This document shows, piece after piece, positions 36,379 through 47,538 of a DNA stretch of 64,000 nt. The translations under genes were made by a program, and so were the position numbers. The notes under the pieces are model-generated. The model saw nothing but the letters and a program-made list of their open reading frames with translations, was not told where the DNA came from and ran no database searches. The DNA is from Stropharia rugosoannulata (lineage: Eukaryota > Basidiomycota > Agaricomycetes > Agaricales > Strophariaceae). The stretch's first letter is position 1; the number at the start of each line of letters is the position of its first letter. The DNA is taken from contig JANCIK010000013.1 of the NCBI GenBank assembly GCA_028532985.1, positions 1,922,001-1,986,000 on the forward strand. The letters are read 5' to 3'.

Positions 36379-37860
36379 TTAACCGAACATCTTCTTGAAC
36401 TGTTTCTTTTCCTTCTCCCTCTTTTCCTTACGCTGTTGTTTGATCTTCGAAAGTTCACCCGCGATGGCAGCGTCTTCGGGTACCAGCCGGCTGGCTTCGA
36501 CAAGGTCAGCTTCAGCCTTTTCTTCGTCTTTCAGTTGGGAGTGCGCTAGAGCGCGACGATACAGCGCCTTTGCTTTATCTGCGTCGCTCAGAGGGAGGTT
36601 ATTCAGAGCGCGTGTGGTGCTGCTGATGGCGATCATAGAGTTCGCAGTCGAGGCGGGTTTGGCACGAACAGCAGCGAGGGCGGAGTTCAGAAGTAAGGGA
36701 GCAAGGAGAGCATTGTATGCTTCTTTGATTTCGTCTGAAGTACCGTCAGGGAAGACAGGGTGTACATCCAGGTAGCGAATGGACTCTGGAAGCGCATATA
36801 TTTAGTCAGAAAAGTTGCATGTTGGTGATATCCAAGACTTACTTTGGTACTTCTGCAAAGCTTCTTCCGTTTTCCCCTCTTTGAAAAGCTTGTTCCCCAC
36901 CTCCCGTACCGCTTTCGCAATCTGAAGGGCGACTTCAATGTTCTCCGTATCCCTGTCTTCGTCTACGGGGTAGTCCTCGTAAGGATCGCCTGATTCTGCT
37001 GCAGTATCCTCCTTAAGTGAAGGATCATCAGGTGAGAGAACGCCGCAGTCTGCGATAGTGATAGGAGTGGTTGGGACATCTCCGGATGATGTTGGGTAGT
37101 TCTCGATTTGGCGCACTATATTAAAATGAGTTGCAAGTATGCGCATATACCTTGTCTGGACTTACCCACTGATTTACCCTTAATTACTTCTCCGAACACG
37201 ACGTGTTTACCATCGAGATGGGGCGTTGGGGCAACAGTGATAAAGAATTGAGAACCATTGGTATTGGGGCCAGCATTTGCCTATGAAATTATTAACATAC
37301 AATCGGACGATGGCTGCAGTTACACTTACCATTGACAAAAGAAATGGCTTTGTATGCTTTACGGGGAATGCTTCATCCGCGAATTTTTCTCCGTATATAG
37401 ATACACCTCCAGTACCTGTGATACGAGTTAGAAAAGGTTAGAAATTGCGAGCGGAAGATATGATCCAGGTTATGCGCACCATTTCCGGCAGTGAAGTCTC
37501 CACCTTGGCACATAAACCTATCATACAATAAATAAGATGCATTGTTCACTCGTCATTCTCCAAAAACTAAATCTAATCAAACGTACCCTTTAATCACTCG
37601 ATGAAAACCAGATCCCTTGTAGTATAGCGGCTTGCCATCACTTGTTGCTCCCTTCTCCCCGGTACAGAGAGCCCCTGCCAACACTTGTTTTAGCCCTTAT
37701 ACATAGTTAATGTGCACCATATAAACTTACGGAAGTTCTCAGCGGTTTTGGGTACGAGATCGCTATAAAGCGAGAAGATAACCCGCCCAATAGGTTTGTC
37801 CCCGATATTGATGTCGAAATAGGTGATTGGGCGTGGTTGTTGGTCTACTTCCATATCCAT
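36379..37860 (-). CDS. Cyclophilin-40 type peptidyl-prolyl isomerase
   Basis: Cyp40/Cpr6-like: an N-terminal cyclophilin domain followed by TPR repeats that dock to the C-terminus of Hsp90. The start [20 protein letters not shown] leads into the cyclophilin core: [55 protein letters not shown] and [12 protein letters not shown]. The catalytic Arg (FHR), Gln (FMCQGGDF) and Phe (SQFFIT) positions are visible. The TPR part includes [32 protein letters not shown] and [20 protein letters not shown]. The end is lysine-rich ([16 protein letters not shown]). At least seven exons with introns of about 50-70 nt. It is divergent to the OCRL-type gene, with about 410 nt between start codons. Confidence 0.92.
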
Positions 37861-38270
37861 TATGTCTATCTGGGATGTTTACGGTGACGAGAGGACTAGA
37901 GCGGGTTGTTTGAAATTACTGGTGTGAACGCTGCACTGCCCATATATTCGTTTGGACGCTATTACGTAAACCGCCATCCGCGTAGAATGCACTGGAAAGG
38001 TTTGGAACCTGGCTATCCGACGCGCCAATTCCATGCAAGGTGTTGGCCATCTCAGTCAGCCCAGCTCGCTGCAGGCAGCATGAATACGATTGATTCCAAA
38101 ATTTCTTTGCATTGACGACTGACGTCGATTGCATTTGGCTTGGGCTCGTGAGTCTGGAAGCCGCTTGCACGTCATTCCGGATAATCACTCCGCGCGGATT
38201 TGCCATATTCTTAGCTCTTGTACTCACCGACATCTATGATCCTTTCCTACTGCACCCACCACACGTCATA
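37861..38270. promoter_or_regulatory. Divergent promoter region, cyclophilin-40 / OCRL-type gene
   Basis: About 410 nt separate the two start codons, so both genes must draw their core promoters from this stretch. I found no strong TATA box. Confidence 0.5.
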
Positions 38271-41200
38271 ATGGCTGGGGTGAACCTGTTTTCCAGTGTC
38301 CTGCGTGTTCCGGATGAAGCAAAGGTTATATTGGAAGCCGCGCTCGTCACCACGGCCGACAGTCATGATTCGCAGAATAGGAGGGTCCTCGCGATAGTCT
38401 CCCACAAGGAGGATTGGGACTTGACGGAAGAGGCGAGGTACGCGTTGTGCCGCTGAATGTGCTATAATGCACTGACCGACTTCAGCCTGTTTGTTTGCAA
38501 GTACAAAACCGGGCCCAATGGACGTCCTGAAGAGCTGGATGTTCAGCTCGTGCTCCCGATATATGGTCAATTCTCAGTTTCTATTGGGCAAATGCGACGC
38601 GCCTCGTCTGATATTCATATGCGCCCGATGGCGGATCAACATCATACTGGTACGAGACGAAAAGTGTATATATGCGTATTATTTAACGGGTTGTAGTCAT
38701 GACCCTCCGCATAACGCCTGCGGAAGGTCCCGCGCAGATGCCAACCTACTACACCCACGATGTGCAGACCCTCAAGGCTTTTGTAACCGAATGTAAGCGC
38801 ATGATAGAGGTTTCTGGTGAGTAGCTGTACCCATAGCAAATAAAGCGCATATATTTAACTGATGGCTTGACTTTCTCTGTGCAGACGTGGAAACAAACGC
38901 TGTGATCAATCTCGCGTCTTCAACGACGCATTTTAGCTGGCTAAGACCGTACATAGAAAAGCACACAACTATAACCACGCGTATGTCGCCTTTCGCCTCA
39001 CACGAGTATCTATGGCTCTTGACATAACGCAGTTACTTCGATGCCGCAAGACTTGAGGGTCGCTAATCTGCCTTTGTTGGAGCGACTGGCGCCGTCGTAT
39101 GCGGGGTCCATGGGGGACGATCAGGCTGATGCACAAATCATACGGGATGAGTGGATTCGTGAAAAGGCAAAGCATATGTCCAGAGTTGGCCGGAGAAATC
39201 TTAGGTACAGCATTTCATCTGTTTTGATACGTTTTTGCTGAATCTTCTCTAGCTTACGGATTGGTACGTTTAATGTAAACGGGAAGATGCCTTCCCAGGA
39301 TCTATCCCCTTGGATTCGGAGGGCAGTTAATCACTCTGAAAATAAACCTGAACTTCCTCTCCTAACTAGTCTATCACCTCTTTCCCTTGGTGAGACTGAC
39401 AGGAGCTCATTCAATTGGGGTGAGCACATAGTATTTCTTTAGTCGGTTTTTATCAAACATATATTTCATAATAGGCCCCAAATCTGCTACTCTCGCCTCC
39501 CCGCTCCCTAGCAATATGAAGGAGGGGTCAATTAGGATTGACCTGGAGAATCCTGAGGACCCTGACCTTCTGGTTCTTGGTTTTCAGGAGCTTGATCTCT
39601 CCACAGAAGCACTTTTATACTCAACAGGAACTGTAAGAGAAGATGCATGGATCCTTGCTATAACAGCCGCATTGGGAGAGAAAGCAGTGCACTACGAGAA
39701 AGTAAGGGTTTATTTGCAACATTTTTAAGCTGCGCCTAATATCATGTATTACATTTAGTTGATATCAAGACAATTGGTCGGGATGCTGCTAGTAATCTTT
39801 GTCAAGAAGAATTTGAAGGGATGCTTTAGCGATATGCGCACTGCTGTTGCTGGTGCTGGTATTCTTGGGGTCATGGTTAGCTTATTAAACCCCTCCCTAA
39901 TTTGTCCCCTCATAAATACGTATATCGTCCAAGGGAAACAAAGGAGCCACTGCAATACGTCTTACTTTTACTCCACCACCAAGCAACAGCACCGAAAAAT
40001 CTACACTGCACTCCCCCGGCTCGACATCATTAACCTTCGTCAACGCTCACCTCGCGGCATTCGACGAGATGGTTGATAAACGTAACTCGGACTTCCACGA
40101 GCTATCGCGAAAACTGAACTTTGAAGGAATCGAGACGCTCCCCACTTCTCCTAGTGCAATTGAATCTGAAGGGAATAGCGAGGAAATCGGCGCTCAGGTC
40201 AAGTCCACTGGGGAGCTGCCTCCCGTGTTAAGCATATACGAGACGGATCTTCTATTTTGGATGGTAAGGTATTTAAATTCTCCATGTGGGGAGATTCTCA
40301 TGGGCTACTCTGTAAACCTTTTTGCATTATAGGGAGGTGAGTGAGCCTGTTCCGCATTTCCGGTTATCTGTGTATCATTAATGATTTCAATTATAGATCT
40401 CAATTACCGAGTCGACCTTCCCGACACATCGCTTAGGAAAATATTAGCTGATGAAGAGTGGGATCTTCTGTCAAAACTGGAGGCATTATGCAGATTTGAT
40501 CAGGTGGGACTCCCACACACAAAGTGTTTTATGACCCGACATTGACAGTCTTCGATCTCCAAATAGCTGAAAAAATCAATGCAGAGTGGCAAAGCCTTCC
40601 ATCAGTTCAAGGAAGCGCCCATAACGCACCTCCCGTATGCCTGCGCTAGTTCCCGGTACTGGTATAACATTGATCGTGAATTAGAACATACCGCTTTGGT
40701 TTGGGACTCTTAGCGGACAAAATGGGCTACGACCTAAAGTTAGTGCTATGTTATTCTAGCAACCAAAATCTGATTTATTATTGTACAGACGCAAGCCTGC
40801 TTGGACGGATAGGATTTTGCATATGTACGGTCCGCGGTGTAACATCGAACAGCTCACGTATACTGGACATCCTGAGGTCACTTTAAGCGATCACCGGCCT
40901 GCATCCGCGGATTTCTCCATCGATGTAAGTGTTGCTCCTCTCTGTATGTATGCTGTAGGGTCGTGACATGCCGATTATCAGGTAGATTTATACGATGTCG
41001 AATTCCTAAAGGACAACGTTCAAATGCTGTTGACCGATGTGCAACGCCTTGACGGAGAAATAACACGCGATAGAGGAGGACTGAAGATCAGCAACACATA
41101 TATCGATTTCGATACTCTATCGTGAGTTTCTCCTTTTCTCCCCGGTCTCGTTAATACGGATGCTTATTTACAATAGATATGGAATGGTCATTGAACGTAC

Positions 41201-42565
41201 TGTTTCTGTCCAAAACATAAGCAAGGTATTTTATTAATACCTGTGTCTGAAGGAGCTTAAGTAACACTGACGGACCATCAGGGTGCCTGCGCCTTTCGCT
41301 TCGTACCAGCTGATGTCGATGCTCCCATTCGTAAGTATGCTATAATTCAACGGTATCATTTTCTCTTAACATGGCACAGATCCCGAATGGCTGTCCATTC
41401 AACCAATGACGGTGAGCTCTTGACTGCTGTCTATGTTTTGATTACAAGATTTAGTTCCTATTACCAGGGCGTACTTTTACCCGGAGAATCTATTGACATC
41501 TCTCTGCGAGCTCATGTTGACAACAAGGTCGCTCTCATCCTAAACTCTAGGCCAAAGGATCTGAGTGGTACCTTGATACTGCATACACTGATGGGACAAG
41601 ATCACTTTATCTCCGTTGCGGGGGAATATCGTAAGTAATTCTGAAGTGTTATCATCCAAATGTTCTGCGCTGACCTTTTTTCTGGCTGTCAGAATACACC
41701 TGTTTTGCCAACAAGCTTACCAAGCTAACCCGACTGAAGGGTTCAATACGGTCGATGAATTCACCTAGCGATCTTCTTCCAGAAAATAAGGCAATCAATG
41801 CACCGAGAGAAATTATGCGCCTCGTCAACTGGATGATGACCAACGGAGCTGAATCTGTAGGCTGTTCGGTGACACTACTTTATAGATGCTAACAATATTT
41901 CAGGATTGCATGTTCACTCGTTCCGCCGATCCACAAGTGGTGAAGACAATAATGGAGGTACTTTCCCTTCGGTACTTCAAAATTGTAACTCCTTTACTGA
42001 TATGCCTATTAGTGTCTCGATACTGGGGAAGAATTCCCATATCCGCCTCAATCGGACGATCCCGACTTGAAAGTAGCATTTGCCTCGACATTGTTAGGAC
42101 TTTTGGAATCCTTGTCAGATTCAATTATACCGGCGTCACTTCATAATAAATGCGTTGAAATGACAAGTCGGGACGAAGCTTTCGAGGTTGGGCTACCTAC
42201 GTTTGCACTACAGGAGTTTACTCATTTATTGCTACAGCTTCTGGAAGATCTTGCCCCAGCATCTGTCAATGTTAGTATTGATTCCGTTATAGGACATGGT
42301 GAGCTTGCGTTGTTAACGAACTGTTTACTAGGTTTGGATTTCTCTTACTGCGTTTTTACACTTTACTTGTCAAACGTCCAAGAATGACAAGCGCGCTGAA
42401 GAAATTGGTAGGGCATTTCTTAGCACTTCTATAGTCCCTTTGCTTATTAGTTTTCTCGAAGCGCGCGTAATGGCTCCTGTGCTCATGAGAGACGACGCGT
42501 CTTCGTTAACGCCGCCCATCTCTCCTGCAGCCAAATGCCGCTTTTTGTTATACTTCATAGGTTAA
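38271..42565 (+). CDS. OCRL/INPP5B-type inositol polyphosphate 5-phosphatase
   Basis: More than fifteen exons. The enzyme removes the 5-phosphate from phosphoinositides on endomembranes. Order of domains: an N-terminal region of about 250 residues; the catalytic core with SLRIGTFNVNGKMPSQDLSP, PDLLVLGFQELDLSTEALLY, MGNKGATAIRLTF, LTFVNAHLAAFDEM, WMGDLNYRVDLPD and RKPAWTDRILHMYGP, then LSDHRPASADF; an ASH domain (YGMVIERTVSVQNISKGACA); and a RhoGAP-like domain (REIMRLVNWMMTNGAESDCM, FTRSADPQVVKTIMECLD). The usual Arg finger position (GxFR) reads MFTRS, in line with the inactive RhoGAP of OCRL. A 4-nt exon (40333-40336) is needed to complete GDLNYR. ATG 38271 gives MAGVNLFSSVLRV; the stop is TAA 42563-42565. 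Confidence 0.85.
40333..40336 (+). other. 4-nt microexon in the catalytic motif of the 5-phosphatase
   Basis: GGAG lies between an acceptor (CATTATAG) and a donor (GTGAGTGAG). The upstream exon ends in a complete codon (TGG ATG) at GTAAGG and the downstream exon begins ATCTCAATTACCG. Only the insertion of GGAG restores the frame and yields W-M-G-D-L-N-Y-R. Confidence 0.75.
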
Positions 42566-42719
42566 TTCAGGGTGTATGTATATGGTTGTATATCTAGGTT
42601 TCTTCAAGTTGGTCTACTTTCAATGGTTTCATTTCTAGTAATGGAAGCAGTGAGTTGGTGTGGTTGCAGCATGACGTGAAAGTCGGAAGGTGAACAGTGA
42701 ACTAGCCACTGCCAACAAC

Positions 42720-43638
42720 TTAATCGTCTTCATCTGTTACTGGCACTGAACAATACGTGATCTTGTATCGTCTGCTAACCTCCCACATTTTCCTGGAGTG
42801 CTTAGAGATCCAGTGGCATCCGAACTTCATAGCGTCTCCGAAATAAGGCAATACTTCACGCAGCGCTTCAACAATATACGGGGCAAGTGCAACGCTCCCT
42901 GGGCATAGAACTACTCCGCCCAAGACTCCAGCTCGCGCGGCACGAAGCACATCAGTTCCATGATCGTTGCGCAGAACAGCGGCCCCAAGTGGCCCTGCCA
43001 AACCCGTTACAAAAATATGGAAAACGATTCGGATGTACCACGGGGGCATCTTGGTTACATCGTCTTCGTCTGTGGGCAGATGGGGGAAAATGAAGAGTAG
43101 GGGCAGGATGAGGATCGTCGACCCCGTGGCCCCGATCGCACCTGCGGTGGCGTTGTTGGTGTAGTGGGATAAGTGGCATGCTTTGAGAATTGCGTTCCCG
43201 GCCAACCTGTAATTTTTGTGCGCAGCTTAAGGGTGTATATTGAAGATATGGGGAATAGTAGCTTACATAGAAATTGTCCCGACGACTGGGATGAACCCGA
43301 ACATTACTCCTAGGCCCAGGCTGCAGTAGAATTTGGTTTGGTGTTAGTCTTCAGTTTGTAACCCAAAGGGCTCACCAGAGCGTAATAGCCACGAAAGCTG
43401 AGCCAGGCACGATGATTATGAGCATGATAAATATCACGGCAAGCACGTCGCAAGCTGTAGAACCGGCGCCGAAAATTAAAGAAGCGCACAAGTCCCTCGT
43501 AACGCGGCGGAGGTGAGGCATTTCTTGTTCTGCTTCAAGTTCTTTCGTCTCAGCGCGTTCTGCCATGGAGTGATTCGCTGAAGGCAGCGGCTGTGCCTGC
43601 CTTGTAATATGTAGAGGAAGGGCTGATGGGAAGACCAT
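42720..43638 (-). CDS. Small multi-spanning membrane protein, family M copy 2
   Basis: Three exons: 43638 to about 43379, about 43320-43267, and about 43205-42720. After a hydrophilic N-terminus come hydrophobic segments CDVLAVIFIMLIIIVPGSAF and LGLGVMFGFIPVVGTISM, then GNAILKACHLSHYTNNATAG, AIGATGSTILILPLLFIFPH, GPLGAAVLRNDHGTDVLRAA and RAGVLGGVVLCPGS. The same words and the same intron places occur in copy 1 at 24807. It ends in an acidic tail (PVTDEDD). An ATAAAAG word lies upstream near 43683 and supports a start at ATG 43638. Function unknown. It is tail-to-tail with the 5-phosphatase gene, 154 nt apart. Confidence 0.7.
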
Positions 43639-44408
43639 GATTGTTAATGTTGCAGAGAGAAGTTGAAAGATTTGTACTACGCTTTTATGTGGCACGGTCT
43701 GTGCCACAACTTGGTCAAGGCCACAGGCGGCCTTTCATGCGGCAACCACCGACAACGTCGTAGCATTCATGAATTCCAAATATATATTCCCTGCTGAGTA
43801 CGGAATCATTGTAAGTGGGTAACCATTAATCACAACACTAACCTGCCCAACCTTAACGCTTAACATGCTTAACAGTTGTCATTGCAAATGTCAGATAGCG
43901 TTCACAGCTTCCTGACGAACGTCAATCAACGCTTACGTCTCATCGCACTTTGTACTACGCGCTCTGTCCGATACTGACGACTTGGTAGAGGGCAACTCGC
44001 TCTTGCCCTTGCTAACATGATGGATAGCGTTGTTTAGGTATTCACTCAATTTACAACCTTACATGCGTTATGAAAACGCAGGGTGTGCGGGGAACGAAAA
44101 GTGGATGGGGATACTGCAAGGAATATATTTTCGCAAGCAAGTATACGGCGACGGCGGGGAGGTGCACCTGCACCACGCATGCATGCTGAGTTAACATATG
44201 TTTGCATTGGGCATATCAATATCAGGCGGGAATGGGGCATCATGGGTCTAGAGAATGCAGCAAAATCATATAAAAAAAAGACAACACAGGAATGCGCGCT
44301 CGCTTGGCGGATGCAGTGGGCGAGCGGAGCCCGCCGGCGCCGGCGTGAGGTGGTGGGATGCGGCGGCAGGCCCGGCGCTCCGTGCTCGGGGCTCTAGGGA
44401 GGAGATGT
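43639..44408. other. Intergenic
   Basis: 770 nt between the start of family M copy 2 and the stop of eS30. The part above about 44270 is GC-rich and is probably the eS30 3' UTR. No gene is supported. Confidence 0.45.
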
Positions 44409-44890
44409 TTACTTCTCGGGGTTGGGGTTCCTGAGGGAGATGAGTCAGTCAGAATCGGTATACGGAATTTGAGGCAAGATATTGGAAGGAGGATGTGATC
44501 AGATAGGAGCGAAAGACTTTAGATGCTAGTTTGTCAACACGTGTAGTTTCAGCGTGAACTATGCAAGATGGTTTTTTTCATCACTTGCGGGGGAGCAGAT
44601 GGCCGAGATAGCGGTACATGAAGTGGAAATGGGACTCACATCCTCCTCTTTCCACCAGGGAGCGTGGTGACGTTCACGAAACGGCGGTTGTAGAGCAAGC
44701 GCTTCTTGGCGCGACCCTTGGGGGTCTTTTTCTTCTCTTGCTTGTCGACCTTGGGAGTCTGCGACTTGACTTTACCAGCGCGGGCGAGGGAGCCGTGGAC
44801 TGGCGAGACGGAGAGAAACGGCGAGGGCAGGCGGGCGGTGGTCAGCAGGCGTCATCGGGCAGCAGAGGGGCAGCGAGTACCTTTTCCCAT
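44409..44890 (-). CDS. RPS30: 40S ribosomal protein eS30
   Basis: Three exons (44890-44881, 44799-44640, 44430-44409) give exactly 63 residues, the normal length of free eS30 in fungi (in animals it is fused to the ubiquitin-like FUBI). It reads [20 protein letters not shown], then [20 protein letters not shown] and [21 protein letters not shown]. The protein is part of the small ribosomal subunit near the decoding site. The first exon is only 10 nt. The second intron is long for this window (209 nt) because it carries a box C/D snoRNA. Confidence 0.97.
44495..44590 (-). ncRNA. Intronic box C/D snoRNA, snR60/U80-like
   Basis: Inside eS30 intron 2 (44431-44639), read on the minus strand: C box GTGATGA (44584-44578), D' box CTGA (44552-44549), a C'-like GTTGACA (44538-44532) and D box CTGA (44502-44499). 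The D' guide GCATAGTTCAC is complementary to 25S rRNA GUGAACUAUGC. The D guide AGTCTTTCGCTCCTAT pairs with AUAGGGGCGAAAGACU with one G-U pair. The rRNA strings are from memory. Applying the +5 rule points to an A and a G equal to the pair of sites made by yeast snR60 (Am817, Gm908) and human U80. No strong terminal stem was seen, so the ends are approximate. Confidence 0.8.
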
Positions 44891-45013
44891 GTTGTCTTGA
44901 GGATGCGGAGTACGATGACGAGCGCGACCGCCGAAACGCTCACCAAAACTGCACAGTTATTGCATTTAAGGTTTCGGCACCCGCCGGCGCATTATTACAG
45001 GAGAAGCACGTGA

Positions 45014-46299
45014 CTACAGTTTTGATCTCGCGCGCAGCGCACGCGCGACGCGGCTGTCCGGCGTGCGCCCCAGCTGCGCGCATATCCACCATCCGATTTC
45101 GGACATCTTGTGCAGGTTCATGTCTCCGGCCACGCTGTATTTCGATCCCTGAAGCGCGTACAACACGTCCTCCGTCGCAACATTCCCCGTCGCCCCGGGC
45201 GAGTATGGACACCCGCCGAGTCCACCGACGGCCGCGTCGACGGTCCGCACGCCAAAGTCGAGTGCCGCGAGCACATTGGCCACGCCCATGCCATACGTGT
45301 CATGGAACTAAACCAGTCAGAAAGAGATGTTATGTTGAGTGAAGCGACTTACGTGGCCCTGTGGAGAATGTCTATGAGCACGATGGACGATAAACGACGA
45401 GAAAAGGACGTACCGCCAACTTGCTCACATCCACACTGCGCGAGACCTCCTCGAGCATCGCGCGCACTTCATGAGGCCGCCCCTGGCCCACCGTTTCACC
45501 CAGGCTAACCTCGTAACACCCCATGTCGTACAGCTCGCGGGCGACCTCCCGTACGCGCGCGGCGTCTACCCGGCCCTCATACGGGCACCACACCACGACG
45601 CTGACGTAGCCGCGCACACGGAGGCCGCGCTCGCGCGCCTTCCGGACGACAGGCGCGGTCCGCGCGAGACTCTCTGCGACGCTGCAGTTGACGTTTGCCC
45701 GCGAGAACGAGTCCGTGGCCCCGACGAATACTGCGATCTCGTCTGTCAGCGGCGGTTTCCCAGTTGGCCGCGGGTGGGCGTCGAGGAGCGCGAGGAGGTC
45801 CGTGAGCCCGCGCTCGTTCGGCACGAGCACGGGGTAGTGCACGCCGCGCGCCGTGGCGATGCGACGCAGGACCTCGTCGGTGCCGGCCATCTGGATTCAT
45901 ATATGCGATGGGTCAGTCGACTCCCTTGCTCAGACATGGTTCGGTGGAACCAGAGCGGGATGGGGAGGCGATTGAACGCACCTGCGGTACCCACTTCGGG
46001 CTGACGAAGCTCCCAGCCTCCACTGTGCGAACGCCCGCGGCGACGAGGCGGTCGATGAGCGCCACCTTTGTCTCCACGGGTACGATTCCTCCCTTCTCGT
46101 TCTGCAGCCCGTCGCGTGGGCCCACCTCGACGATGTTCACTCTGTCCTTCGCCTCGCCCACGTGTATTGAGTAAGAACGCGGTGTGTATCCCTGGACCCC
46201 AGTCTTCTTGCTCAAGTGCACTATTGCTGCGCCAGCGCTTCTCAGTTGCAGCCTCCCAGCTACCCGGCCCAGTGCAAATCTGCCTGTCGTTTGGAGCAT
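45014..46299 (-). CDS. Hydroxymethylglutaryl-CoA lyase
   Basis: Cleaves HMG-CoA to acetyl-CoA and acetoacetate, the last step of leucine breakdown. Four exons (46299-45982, 45890-45414, 45358-45353, 45307-45014) give 364 residues. The N-terminal 40 residues are basic and hydroxylated ([20 protein letters not shown]), fitting a mitochondrial targeting peptide. Motifs are [17 protein letters not shown] with the catalytic Arg-Asp, [54 protein letters not shown] with the metal-binding His pair, and the signature [21 protein letters not shown], which carries the reactive Cys. The third exon is only 6 nt and codes for the Gly-His of GHFHDTYG. Confidence 0.93.
45353..45358 (-). other. 6-nt microexon in HMG-CoA lyase
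   Basis: On the minus strand CACAG, then GGCCAC, then GTAAGT. It lies between introns of 55 nt (45359-45413) and 45 nt (45308-45352), both in phase 0, and adds Gly-His just before Phe-His-Asp. The His is conserved in the family, so skipping would damage the metal site while keeping the frame. Confidence 0.78.
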
Positions 46300-46971
46300 G
46301 TCGTCTTACAGGCTCTGTTAGTATTGAAAACCTGCAATAGTCTGTGTATATGCGTGTCCGACCACGGTCAACGTCGTAGAAAACGTAGTATAGGCGTGAT
46401 GGTCGACGTTAGCAAGCTGTGCATAGCAGCCCCTGCACGGATCTTGCGGGCTACCCCACACCGGCTAGGCCCGGCCCGGCCTGAATTGAGGCATAATTAC
46501 CTCTTGTGAAGTGAAAATGCGATGCTCAACCAGGTCTTATTAAAGCACTTCATTATTTAAAGAGCTATGAAATTTTACGTATGATAGGCTTGGAAGCTCT
46601 GCTAGGTAAAACGGTAAACAGTACACAAATACCTGATGCGGACAGATGCCAGATACTCTTTACAGAGTAGGACTTGTATTATATTTTGTCTTCTTCCAAA
46701 GACTGAGGGCTATGCTGGGCTATGTACATACACATTTATGTTATCTGTAGGTTTATACAGGCCGTAACTTAGCTGTCTAATGTTTATTCAAGTAGTAACG
46801 AGGCACAGTTGGCAAGCAACGCAATATTCAGAGCAGGCCAATATGTACAGGCCATTACACAACTCAACTGCCAAAAGGAATGGGGCTGTGTATAATATAG
46901 GCGATCGACGAATACATATATTTCACCATTGCTTTCCAAAGATAAAAATGGGATAATGAACTGCCTTTGTT

Positions 46972-47009
46972 GTACAGAAAACGCCGGTAATACTGTATGT
47001 CTTTCACAT
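46972..47009. repeat. 38-nt direct repeat, left copy
   Basis: It begins GTACAGAAAACGCCGGTAAT and is identical to 47501-47538. The two copies are 529 nt apart, start to start. Confidence 0.85.
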
Positions 47010-47500
47010 AAAGCATCGCTTCCAGCGATTGGGCCTTGCTGATATTTAAGATTTCAAAGCGGAAATGTAATTAAGTAATATTCATTTTGAGTAGTACATA
47101 ATCAAATACACGAACGACCAAAGATGTTCAAGTAAATTTCAAGTAAATTTATTCATCGTTACACCTCCCGCTGCTTACCATTAGTGAGCGATTATTTAGT
47201 CGGGCTACCTCTAGGTAATTCATTGGTATCGTCCTCGTTGTCGGACCCTTCCAATATAACTTTGTAAGACAATTTAGAAATGATGTAAGAATTACTCACT
47301 CTGATGAATATTGCCTGCCAAAGATTCACTCCCCTCTTCCGCCAAACCAGAGGAGTCGGTTCAAAATCACTCTTCAGAAGAGCTGAGAAAAGATATAATA
47401 AGCTTAGAGGCACTGAATGAGATGACGAAGGAAATATACGAGAAAAGGGAGATAGGACTAACTCAGAGGTAAAGGTAGTAGGAAATCAGGTAGACTTGAA

Positions 47501-47538
47501 GTACAGAAAACGCCGGTAATACTGTATGTCTTTCACAT
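47501..47538. repeat. 38-nt direct repeat, right copy
   Basis: Identical to 46972-47009. The flanks differ on both sides, so the shared block is sharply bounded. Confidence 0.85.

Noticed and set aside
44800..44880. A second snoRNA in eS30 intron 1
   Set aside because: GATGA and CTGA words occur but are only about ten bases apart; the intron is too short for a C/D snoRNA.
45471..46004. Plus-strand open frame of 177 codons
   Set aside because: Antisense to HMG-CoA lyase exon 2, GC-rich, no motif.
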